From Rhizobiales bacterium NRL2 (GTDB lineage Bacteria; Pseudomonadota; Alphaproteobacteria; Minwuiales; Minwuiaceae), in the NCBI GenBank assembly GCA_001664005.1, contig CP016093.1:1185001-1249000 (forward strand): a stretch of DNA of 64,000 nucleotides, read 5' to 3'. Below the pieces are notes generated by a model, which made no database searches, was not told where the DNA came from, and worked only from the letters and a program-made list of their open reading frames with translations. The position numbers were made by a program, and so were the translations under genes. Below, piece after piece: positions 1 through 9,686 of the stretch; the stretch's first letter is position 1; the number at the start of each line of letters is the position of its first letter.

Positions 1-453
1 CGTGAGGTTCTGCCGTCCAACAACTACGACTACTACTTCTGCGGCCCGCCGCCGATGATGGAGAGCCTGTTCCACGGGCTGCGCGAATGGGACGTGCCGG
101 AATCGCGCATCCACTTCGAGGCCTTCGGTCCCGCAACGGTGAAGTCGAAGAAGACCGCGGACACCGAGGACGGGGCCGCCGCGCCGGTGTCCGGCTCCGG
201 CTTCAAGCTCAAGTTCACCCGTTCCGAGAAGGAACTGGTGTGGGACGGGTCGGCCGACACCATCCTGGAGTTCGCCGAGGCCAATGACATCGACATGGAT
301 TCGGGCTGCCGCGCCGGCGCCTGCGGCACCTGCATCACTGCGGTGCTGGCCGGCGAGGTGAACTACGCCACCGAACCGAGCGCCGATGTCGACAAGGGCT
401 CCTGCCTGACCTGCATCTCGGTGCCGAAGACGGACATGGAACTGGACGCCTGA
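1..453 (+). CDS. Ferredoxin/flavodoxin reductase-type electron transfer protein, C-terminal part (5' truncated)
   Basis: The gene enters from the left edge in frame 1, so only about 150 C-terminal residues are visible. They begin with the end of an FNR-type NAD(P)-binding domain (FCGPPPMM signature, residues 14-21 of the visible part). After a short Ala/Pro-rich linker comes a plant-type [2Fe-2S] ferredoxin domain with the C-x4-C-x2-C cluster motif (CRAGACGTC) and the fourth Cys in GSCLTC. This order (reductase, then C-terminal ferredoxin) fits an NAD(P)H-dependent reductase that feeds electrons to an oxygenase or similar partner. The partner and any N-terminal domain lie outside the window. 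A rho-independent terminator follows. Confidence 0.85.
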   Translation, partial: REVLPSNNYDYYFCGPPPMMESLFHGLREWDVPESRIHFEAFGPATVKSKKTADTEDGAAAPVSGSGFKLKFTRSEKELVWDGSADTILEFAEANDIDMDSGCRAGACGTCITAVLAGEVNYATEPSADVDKGSCLTCISVPKTDMELDA

Positions 454-480
454 TTGGCGCCACATTTCCGCGTCATTGAG

Positions 481-510
481 CGCGCCGGTCCTCGGGGCCG
501 GCGCGTTTTT
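481..510 (+). terminator. Rho-independent terminator after the reductase gene
   Basis: A perfect 8-bp stem (CGCGCCGG at 481-488, CCGGCGCG at 498-505) with a 9-nt loop is followed directly by five T residues. It lies 28 nt after the reductase stop and ends transcription before the uracil-DNA glycosylase-like gene. Confidence 0.9.
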
Positions 511-530
511 CATTGAGACATGGCGGATCG

Positions 531-1112
531 TTGAGCGACGAACTGGAGATCTTGCTGGCGGAAATCCGGGCCTGCCGGAAATGCGCCGACCTGCCGGCCG
601 GGCCGCGGCCGGTGCTGCGCGCGGCGCCGTGCGCGCGCATCCTGCTCGCCGGTCAGGCGCCGGGCATACGGGTGCACGAAACCGGCATCCCCTGGAACGA
701 TCCTTCGGGGGACCGGCTGCGGCAATGGCTCGGCGTCGAACGTGACGTCTTCTACGATCCGGCGCGCATTGCCATCGTGCCCATGGGCTTCTGCTATCCC
801 GGCACCGGGCGGTCCGGGGATCTGCCGCCCCGGCCCGAATGTCGGACCACCTGGCATTCGCGGCTGGTGCCGATGCTGGGCGAGGTGGAGCTGACCATCT
901 GCATCGGCCAGTACGCGCAGGCCTGGTACCTGGGTGACCGACGCTGCGCGACGCTGACCGAAACCGTCGGTGCGTGGCGGGATTACGCGCCCGGGCTCCT
1001 GCCTCTGCCGCACCCGTCCGGGCGCAACAATGGCTGGCTGAAACGCAATCCATGGTTCGAGGACGATGTACTGCCCCATCTTCGGGCGCGTGTCGCCGCA
1101 TTGCTTCAGTGA
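531..1112 (+). CDS. Uracil-DNA glycosylase family protein
   Basis: Predicted DNA-repair glycosylase of the uracil-DNA glycosylase superfamily, about 193 residues. The N-terminal half carries a GQAPG loop (motif A-like, where family 4/5 enzymes have GEAPG). The C-terminal half carries HPSGRN followed by WLKRNPWF, the motif B region of this subfamily. A CRKC pair sits near the N terminus, but I cannot see a complete four-Cys iron-sulfur site, so cluster binding is doubtful. The start is not certain: TTG at 531 gives the usual LSDELE N terminus, and TTG at 513 is also in frame but abuts the upstream terminator. The 3' end overlaps the convergent SnoaL-like gene by 7 nt. Confidence 0.8.
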   Translation: MSDELEILLAEIRACRKCADLPAGPRPVLRAAPCARILLAGQAPGIRVHETGIPWNDPSGDRLRQWLGVERDVFYDPARIAIVPMGFCYPGTGRSGDLPPRPECRTTWHSRLVPMLGEVELTICIGQYAQAWYLGDRRCATLTETVGAWRDYAPGLLPLPHPSGRNNGWLKRNPWFEDDVLPHLRARVAALLQ

Positions 1113-1519
1113 ACGGCGCCCGACGGCCCCCGCCCGGGTTCGCGCCGGTCCTCGGCCAGCACCGGACCGGCCTGGTGGAGCACCATGCGCCAGGCCTCGC
1201 CATCCCATTCGAAGGCGTTGGTCGCGGCCAGGCGGTTGTTGCCGATGGCTTCGGTGCAGGTGACCAGTCCGGCCTGTCCCAGCGGCACGGCGCGCGCGTC
1301 CGCGGTTCTGACCGGCGGGGGGTTCTCCAGGATCGCGAACCAGCTCGCCAGTACCGGGCTGCGCCCCGTGAGCCGTTCATGGCCCGGGTGGATGCAGACC
1401 AGGTCGTCGTGGTCGGCCCACAATTCGGTCATGGCCTGCAGGTCGCCATCGGCGAAGGCGCGGTAGAACGCGGCGTTCGCCTCGATCAGGCCTTTGCCCC
1501 TAATATCGTCCCATGACAT
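1106..1519 (-). CDS. SnoaL/NTF2-like family protein
   Basis: A small (137-residue) protein of the NTF2-like cone fold (SnoaL or ketosteroid-isomerase type). Visible features are the N-terminal amphipathic helix NAAFYRAFADGD, the LWADHDDLVCIHPG strand typical of the family, and C-terminal strands ending WRMVLHQAGPV. Members act as small-molecule isomerases, cyclases or binding domains; the substrate here cannot be told. I chose ATG at 1519 over the upstream TTG at 1543. Its 5' end overlaps that of the divergent hydrolase gene by 7 nt, so the promoters of the two genes must lie inside each other's coding regions. Confidence 0.75.
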   Translation of the reverse strand: MSWDDIRGKGLIEANAAFYRAFADGDLQAMTELWADHDDLVCIHPGHERLTGRSPVLASWFAILENPPPVRTADARAVPLGQAGLVTCTEAIGNNRLAATNAFEWDGEAWRMVLHQAGPVLAEDRREPGRGPSGAVH

Positions 1520-2559
1520 CGACAACAGACCTCGAGAACTCAAGCCGGCGGCGCGGGCTTCACCGCGTCCTGCGGTTCCTTGCGATAGTCCCGGTCCTCG
1601 GCCTGCTTGTCCAGATCGGCGCTTGCGGTCCGACCTATCAGACGGCCGGGCCGCCGCGGACGGAGGCGGCGCTGACCGGAGACGCCCTGATCATGGCCGA
1701 CGGCTATAGTCTGCCGGTCCGCGTTCACCGCGCCTTGGGCCCGGAGCCTCTTGCGGTGGTGGTCGCGTTGCACGGCTTCAATGACTACAGCCACGCCTGG
1801 GCGGAATCGGCCGGACGCTGGTCCACCAACGGCCTGACGGTCTACGCCTATGATCAGCGGGGCTTCGGGCAGGCCGACCGGCCGGGTATCTGGCCGGGCG
1901 TCGACACGTTGACGGGGGATCTGCGCCAGGTCATCGGCGTGGTCAGGGAGCGTCATCCCGGCAAGCCGCTCTACCTCGTCGGCGAGAGCATGGGCGGCGC
2001 GGTGATCATGGCGCTGCTCGGCCGGCCCGATCCGCCCGCGGTGGACGGCGCCGTCCTGGCGGCGCCTGCCGTCTGGAGCCGCAAGACCATGGCGAACTGG
2101 ATGGCGAGCGGTCTCGAGATTCTGCGTACGGTCATACCGGGCGTGGTGCTGACCGGGGAGGGCATCCGCAAGCAGGCGTCCGACAACATCGAGATGCTGA
2201 TCGGGCTGGGCCGGGATCCGCTGGTGATCAAGGGCGCACGGGTCGACGCCATTTCCGGCCTCGTCGACCTGATGGACGCGGCCTACGAGGCCGCGCCGAA
2301 GATCGAGACGCCCCTTCTGGTGCTGTACGGCGAACGCGACGAGATCGTGCCCCAGGCCTCGGTGGAGAAAACGCTGGACCGCATGACCGTGGAACCCGAT
2401 CTCGCCTTCTACCCCAATGGCTGGCACCTGCTGTTCCGCGACCTGAACGGACCCATCGTGCAGCACGACGTCTGGCACTGGATCGTGCGCGGCGGGCCGC
2501 GTCTGCCCAGCGGCGCCGATCGGCGCGCCGAGACCCGGCTGGCCCGCAGCGAACAGTGA
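1513..2559 (+). CDS. Alpha/beta hydrolase, lysophospholipase/monoacylglycerol lipase-like, putative lipoprotein
   Basis: An alpha/beta hydrolase of the serine aminopeptidase S33/monoglyceride lipase type (348 residues). The N terminus has a basic stretch, a hydrophobic segment and a lipobox-like IGAC (around residues 36-39), suggesting a lipid-anchored envelope protein. The nucleophile elbow is GESMGG with Ser near residue 160, the acid is in YGERDEIVP and the histidine in NGWHLLFRD, so the triad looks complete. Likely substrates are lysophospholipids or monoacylglycerols; this is inferred from the family. The 3' end lies 1 nt from the end of the convergent ruvX gene. Confidence 0.82.
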   Translation: MTSTTDLENSSRRRGLHRVLRFLAIVPVLGLLVQIGACGPTYQTAGPPRTEAALTGDALIMADGYSLPVRVHRALGPEPLAVVVALHGFNDYSHAWAESAGRWSTNGLTVYAYDQRGFGQADRPGIWPGVDTLTGDLRQVIGVVRERHPGKPLYLVGESMGGAVIMALLGRPDPPAVDGAVLAAPAVWSRKTMANWMASGLEILRTVIPGVVLTGEGIRKQASDNIEMLIGLGRDPLVIKGARVDAISGLVDLMDAAYEAAPKIETPLLVLYGERDEIVPQASVEKTLDRMTVEPDLAFYPNGWHLLFRDLNGPIVQHDVWHWIVRGGPRLPSGADRRAETRLARSEQ

Positions 2560-2560
2560 T

Positions 2561-3016
2561 TCACGCCCGGGCGTCCAGCACCCCCTGGAGGATATAGGCC
2601 GCGGCGTGTGCGTCGATCACCTCGGCGCGCCGGCGGCGCGATACGTCCTGGCCGATCAGGCTGCGTTCGACGGCCTGAGTCGACATGCGCTCGTCGTGCA
2701 GGATCATGGGCAGGTCCAGCGCCGTCTCCAGGTTCCGCTGGAAGGCGCGGACGGACTGCGCCCTGGGGCCGGCCGTCCCGTCCATGTTGAGCGGCAGCCC
2801 GATCACAAGCCCGGCGATGTCGTACTCGGCGATCAACGCCTGCAGCGCCGCCAGGTCGGCCGTGAACTTCGTCCGCCGGATCACGGTCAGCGGCGTCGCC
2901 ACCTGATGTCCGGGATCGGCGACGGCGACGCCGATCGTCTTCGTCCCCGGGTCGAGCCCCAGCAGCCGCCGGCCGGCGCAGGCCGCCTTCAGCCGGGCGG
3001 CGCTCTCCAGCAACAA
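2561..3016 (-). CDS. ruvX: Holliday junction resolvase-like RuvX (YqgF)
   Basis: RNase H-fold nuclease of the YqgF/RuvX family, 151 residues, near the normal family length. The first catalytic Asp is in GLDPGTKTIGVA, a second acidic residue in the region VIGLPLNMDGT, and the third motif is DERMST with the final acidic cluster VIDAHAAAYIL. The family has been tied to 16S rRNA 5' maturation (E. coli YqgF) and to Holliday junction processing. The start is TTG, 2 nt after the stop of the dioxygenase gene, so it is probably translationally coupled in a three-gene minus-strand operon. Confidence 0.92.
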   Translation of the reverse strand: MLLESAARLKAACAGRRLLGLDPGTKTIGVAVADPGHQVATPLTVIRRTKFTADLAALQALIAEYDIAGLVIGLPLNMDGTAGPRAQSVRAFQRNLETALDLPMILHDERMSTQAVERSLIGQDVSRRRRAEVIDAHAAAYILQGVLDARA

Positions 3017-3018
3017 GC

Positions 3019-3822
3019 CTATGCCGGGCTCCGTTCGGCCAGCTCGTTGCGCCCGCAGACGTCGCGGCCGCGCATCAGGTAGAGGGGGCGGGTGGCGAAA
3101 TCGACTGCGCCTCCGGTGCGTTCCGCGATCTCGGCCCCCAGTTCCCGGTCGAAATGCGAGGTCGTCGGCATGAAGCGCAGCACGTAGCCGGCCCGCCGCT
3201 GCGGTGAGCGGTTCGGGCGGGAGCCGTGCACCATGTAGATGTCGTGAAGCGAGATCTGCCCCGGCGCCAGCACGATGTCGACCGCGTCGGCCTCGCTGTA
3301 CTCGTCGGCCTCCAGCTGCTGGTTGAGCGTCAGGTGGCCGCCGTCATTGGTCCTGTGGCGGCGCAGCCTGCGGTCCCGGTGGCTGCCGGGAAGGACCCGG
3401 AGACAGCCGTTCTCGGGCGTCGCGGCGTCCAGCGCGATCCAGACGGAGCAGGTTGCGAGCGGCCGGATCGGCCAGTACTCCCCGTCCTGGTGCCAGGGCG
3501 TTTCCTTGCCCGAATGGGCCGGCTTGCCGAAGACCGTGGTGCCCCAGAGCAGGAAGTCGCCGCCGATCACCTGTTCCACCATGTCCAGGATGCCGGGCGT
3601 GGCGGCGTGCTCCAGCCACACGCGGTCCCCCTTCAGCCCCTGCGTGCCGTGGTCCGGCTCGTGGGGGCAGAACATCGCGTCGGGGCTGACATGGGGGTTG
3701 GCCTCGATCAGACGGTCCAGGTCCCGGCGCATGCCCGCCAGGGCCGCCTCGGGCACCCGGTAGTTCGCCGGCACGACATAGCCCCGGTCCCGGTAGTGCC
3801 CGACCTCCGCCTCGGTCAGCAC
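3019..3822 (-). CDS. Phytanoyl-CoA dioxygenase (PhyH) family protein
   Basis: Fe(II)/2-oxoglutarate-dependent oxygenase of the PhyH family, 267 residues. The iron-binding facial triad appears as H-x-D in WHQDGEYW (about residues 120-127) and a distal His in HDIYMVHGSRPN; the Arg a few residues on (RPN) is the likely 2-oxoglutarate ligand. Family members hydroxylate phytanoyl-CoA, ectoine, quorum signals or various secondary metabolites, so the substrate cannot be assigned. The GTG start lies 8 nt after the TM2 gene stop, which suggests co-transcription, although no functional link to TM2 or ruvX is evident. Confidence 0.85.
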   Translation of the reverse strand: MLTEAEVGHYRDRGYVVPANYRVPEAALAGMRRDLDRLIEANPHVSPDAMFCPHEPDHGTQGLKGDRVWLEHAATPGILDMVEQVIGGDFLLWGTTVFGKPAHSGKETPWHQDGEYWPIRPLATCSVWIALDAATPENGCLRVLPGSHRDRRLRRHRTNDGGHLTLNQQLEADEYSEADAVDIVLAPGQISLHDIYMVHGSRPNRSPQRRAGYVLRFMPTTSHFDRELGAEIAERTGGAVDFATRPLYLMRGRDVCGRNELAERSPA

Positions 3823-3830
3823 GCCCGGCC

Positions 3831-4277
3831 TCAGAACCAGGCGCGCTTGTTGGCGACGTAGCGCTCGTGAAACTCCTCGTCCGACTTCACGAGATAGATG
3901 ATCCCCTCGATGAAGGCGATGATGCTGATGATGATGCTGGGAATGCCGAGCGCGATCCAGCCCAGCAGGAACACCGCCAGCATGATGATCCCCGCGGTCG
4001 AATAACCGAGATAGAATTTATGAATGCCCAGCGCGCCGATGAAGATCGCCAGCAGGCCCGCGGCCACCTTGCTCTTGCCGTCGGCCGGCAGCGTCGCCTT
4101 CTGGACGTAGATGTCGCGGGCGTCGCTCCCCTCGGTCTGGAAATCCACGCGGTCGCCGGGCCGCGGCGGCCGGTCGGCGCGGACGTCCATGCCGCGGAAC
4201 TGGTAGCGATTGCCGTCCTCGGCCGAGATCAGGCCGTGATCGGCGTCGATGTCGTACTCCAGAATTTCACCCTTCAT
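3831..4277 (-). CDS. Cold-shock-like domain/TM2 domain fusion membrane protein
   Basis: A 148-residue protein with two parts. Residues 1-60 resemble an OB-fold cold-shock domain (GEILEYDIDADHGLISAEDG, with a GLI motif in place of GFI). Residues 68-135 form a TM2 domain: KSKVAAGLLAIFIGALGIHKFYLGY, a turn, then two further hydrophobic helices. TM2 proteins are small membrane proteins of poorly understood function. The short polar C terminus (HERYVANKRAWF) is probably cytoplasmic. It is the first gene of the minus-strand run leading to ruvX. Confidence 0.82.
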   Translation of the reverse strand: MKGEILEYDIDADHGLISAEDGNRYQFRGMDVRADRPPRPGDRVDFQTEGSDARDIYVQKATLPADGKSKVAAGLLAIFIGALGIHKFYLGYSTAGIIMLAVFLLGWIALGIPSIIISIIAFIEGIIYLVKSDEEFHERYVANKRAWF

Positions 4278-4394
4278 GGCACCCTCCGTGCTGACCCGCC
4301 TGCGGAAAGGTACCCCCGGGCGGGCGGAATTGGAAACTCGAACGGCGCCGCACCATCATAGGGGAGACATGTTTTCAGGGGAGGAGTTGCGGAA

Positions 4395-5405
4395 ATGAAA
4401 GCCGCCTTGTTGCAGCAGCCCGGGATCGCCAACCTTTCGGTCGCCGAGATGGATGAGCCGGAACCCGGTCCCGGCGAGGTGAAGGTGCGGCTGAGGGCCA
4501 GCAGCCTGAACTACCGAGACCTCGTCACTGTCGAGGGCGGTTATGGCTCGAAGCAGAAGCAGTCGGGCCTGATTCCGTTGTCCGACGGCGCCGGCGAGGT
4601 GGCGGCCGTGGGCGAGGGCGTCCGGCGCTATCAGGTCGGGGACCGGGTCACGCCGATCTTCTTTCCGAACTGGCAGGGCGGCGAGCCCTCGGCCCACGCC
4701 CAGGCGCTGGCGCTGGGCGGTTCGGCCCAGGGCTGCGCTGCGGAGTTCGGCTGTTTTCCCGAACACGGACTGGTGCCGACGCCCGACGGGCTGTCCGACG
4801 CCGAGGCCGCGAGCACGGTGTGCGCCGGTCTGACGGCCTGGCACGCCGTCGTCGAGAAGGGCGGTATCCGTCCCGGCGACTGGGTCCTGACGCAGGGCAC
4901 GGGCGGCGTTTCCATCTTCGCGCTGCAGTTCGCCAGGGCAATGGGCGCGCGGGTGATCGCCACCACATCCTCGGACGTCAAGGCAGCCCGCCTGAAGGAA
5001 CTCGGCGCCGACCACGTGCTCAATTATCTCGACATCACCGACTGGGGGAAGGCGGCGAAGAGCCTGACCGGCGGCGCGGGCATCGACCTGGTGGTCGAGG
5101 TCGGCGGCGCAGGCACGCTGACCCAGTCGCTCAAGTCCATCCGCATCGGCGGCGCCATCGCCATGATCGGCATCCTGGCCGGCCAGAGCGACCAGGTGAA
5201 CATGGGCTATGTGCTGATGACCAACAGCCGCATCCAGGGCATCACCGTCGGCAGCCGGGAGATGCATCTGCGCATGTACCGCGCCATGGAGGCGCACGCC
5301 ATCCGGCCGGTGATCTCCGACAATTTCGCGCTCGCCGACATCCGCGAGGCCCTGGCGCACCAGAAGGACGGCCGCCACTTCGGCAAGATCGCCATCGATA
5401 TCTGA
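4395..5405 (+). CDS. Medium-chain dehydrogenase/reductase, zinc-independent quinone oxidoreductase-like
   Basis: An MDR-superfamily NAD(P)H-dependent oxidoreductase (336 residues). The N-terminal GroES-like domain has LNYRD where zinc alcohol dehydrogenases carry the catalytic Cys, and the structural zinc Cys cluster is also absent. This points to a zinc-independent quinone oxidoreductase or enoyl reductase. The Rossmann domain shows TQGTGGVSIFALQFA followed by ATTSSDVKAARLKELGADHV. Downstream lies a thiolase, which would fit acyl-CoA or short-chain carbonyl metabolism, but the 110-nt gap makes operon membership only possible. The ATG is preceded by the Shine-Dalgarno-like GGGGAGGAG at 4378-4386. 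Confidence 0.85.
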   Translation: MKAALLQQPGIANLSVAEMDEPEPGPGEVKVRLRASSLNYRDLVTVEGGYGSKQKQSGLIPLSDGAGEVAAVGEGVRRYQVGDRVTPIFFPNWQGGEPSAHAQALALGGSAQGCAAEFGCFPEHGLVPTPDGLSDAEAASTVCAGLTAWHAVVEKGGIRPGDWVLTQGTGGVSIFALQFARAMGARVIATTSSDVKAARLKELGADHVLNYLDITDWGKAAKSLTGGAGIDLVVEVGGAGTLTQSLKSIRIGGAIAMIGILAGQSDQVNMGYVLMTNSRIQGITVGSREMHLRMYRAMEAHAIRPVISDNFALADIREALAHQKDGRHFGKIAIDI

Positions 5406-5515
5406 AGCGTACCATCGTCGACAGTGCCGCATGACTTCGGCGGTGCGCCGCGTTATGTTCCGCTCATCAAGTCACTGCCGGGACCGCGGGCCCGACCATT
5501 GCGGGGAGAAACGCC

Positions 5516-6700
<1,185 letters not shown>

Positions 6701-6725
6701 CCCTTCGTCGAATGCACGAAGCCAA

Positions 6726-6753
6726 GGGGGCTGCCGGGTGACCGGCGGCCCCC
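6726..6753 (+). terminator. Hairpin terminator after the thiolase gene
   Basis: A 12-bp stem with one G-T wobble (GGGGGCTGCCGG at 6726-6737, CCGGCGGCCCCC at 6742-6753) and a GTGA tetraloop lies 26 nt after the thiolase stop. The following tract (GCTTCGTTTCC) is only moderately T-rich. A GTG in the loop is in frame with the kinase gene, but a start inside a terminator is unlikely, which supports ATG 6837 for the kinase. Confidence 0.75.
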
Positions 6754-6836
6754 GCTTCGTTTCCGCGACTTCCCCAGCGTCAATTGCCCGGCCGCCGGCC
6801 GGCTGCTACGGTTCCGGAAAATCCGGGCGGAACGCC

Positions 6837-9644
6837 ATGCGTATAGTTGATCTGCGGAGCGGCCGGCCGCCCGAATTTCTTCGGGAGGGCGGCGAGATGG
6901 GGGCGCTGATGCGCGCCCATGACTGGGCTTCGACTCCTGTGGGGCCGCCGGATTCGTGGCCACAGAGTCTCCGGGTCGCCGTGCGGCTTCTGCTCACCTC
7001 TTCCCATCCGATGTTCATCTGGTGGGGGCCGGATCTGATCCAGTTCTACAACGACGCCTATCGGCGGTATCTGGGCCCCGAGAAGCATCCGGCCGCTCTC
7101 GGCGCGCCGGGGCGCGAAACCTGGGCGGAGATCTGGGACGTTATCGGGCTGCAGATCGAGCATGTCCTGTCCGGCGGCGGCGCGACCTGGCACGAGAACC
7201 ACCATGTGCCGATCACCCGCCATGGCCGGCGCGAGGACGTGTGGTGGACCTATGGCTACAGTCCGATCGACGACGAGACCGCGTCCGCTGGCGTCGGCGG
7301 CGTGCTCGTCGTCTGCCATGAGACCACGGAGCAGGTCCTGGCTGCACGGCGTCACGCCTATCTGCTGGAACTGAGCGACTGCCTGCGCACCCTTCATGCG
7401 CCCCGGGATATCATGTCGGCGGCCAACCGCCTGCTCGGCGAGCATCTGGGCGTCGGACGTGTCGCCTTCGCCGAGGTCGACCTGGCCGAGCGGTCAGCGG
7501 TGGTCGCCTGCGACTGGTGCGCCGGCGGGTTGGACAGCTATGCCGGCCGGCATCCGCTGAAGGCGCTGGCGCCCGCGCATCGGGCCATCCTCGAAGCCGG
7601 CGAACCGCTGGTGGTCACCGATGTCGAGAATGATCCGCTCGCGGTCGATCCGGCCGGCCGCGCCCGCCTTCTCCGGCGGTCCGTCCGCGCGCTCATCAAC
7701 GTGCCGGTCCGGCGGCGTGGGGAACTGGTTGCCATTCTGGCAGTGCACGCCCCCGACGTTCGCCAATGGTCCGACTGGGACGTTCGCATGGCCGAGGAAA
7801 CCGCCGGCCGGGTCTGGACCATGGTCGAACGGGCGCGGGTCAGCGAGGAACTGGCCCGCAGCAACAAGATGCTGAGGATGGCGCTGGATGCAGGTGAGAT
7901 GGGCGTCTGGCGCATCGACTTCGGACGCCGGCGCACCGAGGTAGACGACCGCCTGCGCGCGCTGCTCGGTCTTGATCCCGGCAAGGACGATTATCCGTTC
8001 GAAGAGGTCGAGGCGCGCATTCACCCGGCGGATCTGCCGCGCCTGCGCGACGAGCTGGCGGCGATCGGGCCGACGGGCATCCAGCACACGGAGTTCCGGG
8101 TGCGCGATGCCGAAGGCGTCGAGCGCTGGCTGTTCGGCGCAGGCAAGCCGCTGGACGCCGCCAACCCCGACCATCATGAAGTCATCGGCGTGAACTTCGA
8201 CATGACCGACCGCGTGAACGCGGCCGCGGCGCTGCGGGAAAGCCGCACCCGGCTTCGCCTGGCGCAGGAGGTGTCCGGTGTTGGCACCTTCCAGTGGAAC
8301 GTTCGAACCGATGTCAATGAGTGGAGCCCGGAAATCGAACGCCTGCACGGCCTGGAGCCGGGCACATTTGGTGGCACCTACGAGGATTGGGCCCGGCTGG
8401 TGCATCCCGACGATCTGCCGGGTGCAGAGGCGGAGATCGGGAAGGCCTTCGAAACCGGCCGGCTGGAGGCGGAATGGCGTGTCCGCCGCCCCGACGGGGA
8501 GACCGTCTGGCTATTGGCGCGGGCGGTGGTGGAGAGGGATGAAGCGGGCGAGCCGCTCCGGCTCATCGGCGCGAATTTCGACATCACCGCCCGGGTCCAG
8601 GCGGAATCGCATCAGCGGATGCTGATGGCCGAACTCGACCATCGGGTAAAGTACGTCCTCTCCGTCGTGCAGTCCATCGCGCGTCAGAGCCTGTGGGAGG
8701 TCGAACCCGACGCGGTGGAGCGGCTGGGCGGCCGGCTGTCGGCGCTGGCGCGGTCGCATTCGCTGCTCGCGGATTCGCGCTGGGAAGGGGCCGGCCTGCA
8801 TTCGACGGTCGAGCAGACCATGGCGCCCTACCGGCGCGAGCAAGGCGCGCATATCGATGTCCGGGGCGAGGACCTGCGTATCAGCCCGAAGGCGGCGCAG
8901 AGTCTGTCGCTGGCGTTGCACGAACTGGTGACCAACGCCGCCAAGTACGGCGCCCTGTCCGTCGAGACCGGCAATCTGGAAATCGCCTGGGGCGTGCGGG
9001 ACGTGGACGGAGCGGGCGTGCTGGAACTTGACTGGCGCGAGACCGGGGGACCGGCCGTCACGGCCACTCCGGAAAGGACCGGGTTCGGCTCCAGCCTGAT
9101 CCACATGATGCTCGCGGATGAACTCGGGGGTGCGCTCTATCTCGACTACCGGCGAACCGGCCTGGTGATGTCGGCGCGGTTGCCGCTGCAGAAACTGATG
9201 GATGGCGCCCCGCGTCTCGCCCGGCCGCCGCAGAATGAACGCTCGCTGGATGGGGCCGGGGTCCGGCCGCCGCCCAGCGGCGCGCTGCGCGGAAAGCGTA
9301 TCCTGGTCTGCGACGACGAACGGCTGGTCGCCGAGGATGTTGCCGACACGCTTCGTTCGGCCGGGGTCACGGTCATCGGGCCGCTCACCAGTCTGCAGGA
9401 AGCGCAGCGCTGGGTCGAAGCCGACCGCTTCGACGCCGCCGTCCTCGACATCAATCTGGACGGCGAGCTGGTATGGCCGGTGGCGAAGACGCTCCGTGAC
9501 CGAGGCATCCCCTTCCTTCTGGCCAGCGGCTATTCGGACACCCTGGCGACGCCGGAGGAACTGGCCGATGCGCCGCGGATCGACAAGCCGCTTTCCGGTC
9601 CCCGGCTGCTCGCCCGGCTCGCCCTGATTCTGGACGGCGGCTGA
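6837..9644 (+). CDS. Hybrid HWE-family sensor histidine kinase (PAS-GAF-PAS-PAS-HWE-REC)
   Basis: A soluble hybrid sensor kinase of about 935 residues with no membrane segment. The order is: an N-terminal PAS-like domain (SHPMFIWWGPDLIQFYNDAYRR is its core), a GAF domain (LSDCLRTLHAPRDIMSAANR onward), two PAS/PAC repeats of the PAS_3 type, an HWE kinase core and a C-terminal receiver. The phospho-accepting His is in ELDHRVKYVLSVVQS, the N box is HELVTNAAKYGALS, and the family-defining W-x-E is DWRETGGPA. The receiver keeps the acidic pair CDDE and the phospho-Asp in AAVLDINLD. Family knowledge suggests a light or redox input feeding a general stress response. ATG 6837 has a GGGCGGAA ribosome site; the in-frame GTG upstream lies in a terminator. 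Confidence 0.88.
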   Translation: MRIVDLRSGRPPEFLREGGEMGALMRAHDWASTPVGPPDSWPQSLRVAVRLLLTSSHPMFIWWGPDLIQFYNDAYRRYLGPEKHPAALGAPGRETWAEIWDVIGLQIEHVLSGGGATWHENHHVPITRHGRREDVWWTYGYSPIDDETASAGVGGVLVVCHETTEQVLAARRHAYLLELSDCLRTLHAPRDIMSAANRLLGEHLGVGRVAFAEVDLAERSAVVACDWCAGGLDSYAGRHPLKALAPAHRAILEAGEPLVVTDVENDPLAVDPAGRARLLRRSVRALINVPVRRRGELVAILAVHAPDVRQWSDWDVRMAEETAGRVWTMVERARVSEELARSNKMLRMALDAGEMGVWRIDFGRRRTEVDDRLRALLGLDPGKDDYPFEEVEARIHPADLPRLRDELAAIGPTGIQHTEFRVRDAEGVERWLFGAGKPLDAANPDHHEVIGVNFDMTDRVNAAAALRESRTRLRLAQEVSGVGTFQWNVRTDVNEWSPEIERLHGLEPGTFGGTYEDWARLVHPDDLPGAEAEIGKAFETGRLEAEWRVRRPDGETVWLLARAVVERDEAGEPLRLIGANFDITARVQAESHQRMLMAELDHRVKYVLSVVQSIARQSLWEVEPDAVERLGGRLSALARSHSLLADSRWEGAGLHSTVEQTMAPYRREQGAHIDVRGEDLRISPKAAQSLSLALHELVTNAAKYGALSVETGNLEIAWGVRDVDGAGVLELDWRETGGPAVTATPERTGFGSSLIHMMLADELGGALYLDYRRTGLVMSARLPLQKLMDGAPRLARPPQNERSLDGAGVRPPPSGALRGKRILVCDDERLVAEDVADTLRSAGVTVIGPLTSLQEAQRWVEADRFDAAVLDINLDGELVWPVAKTLRDRGIPFLLASGYSDTLATPEELADAPRIDKPLSGPRLLARLALILDGG

Positions 9645-9686
9645 AGCCCTAGGTCACTTCGGTCCCCCGTCCGGTTCTGTGCGTCG

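Noticed and set aside
6738-6836. N-terminal extension of the hybrid kinase
   Set aside because: The GTG start lies in the loop of a terminator, and ATG 6837 has a good ribosome site.
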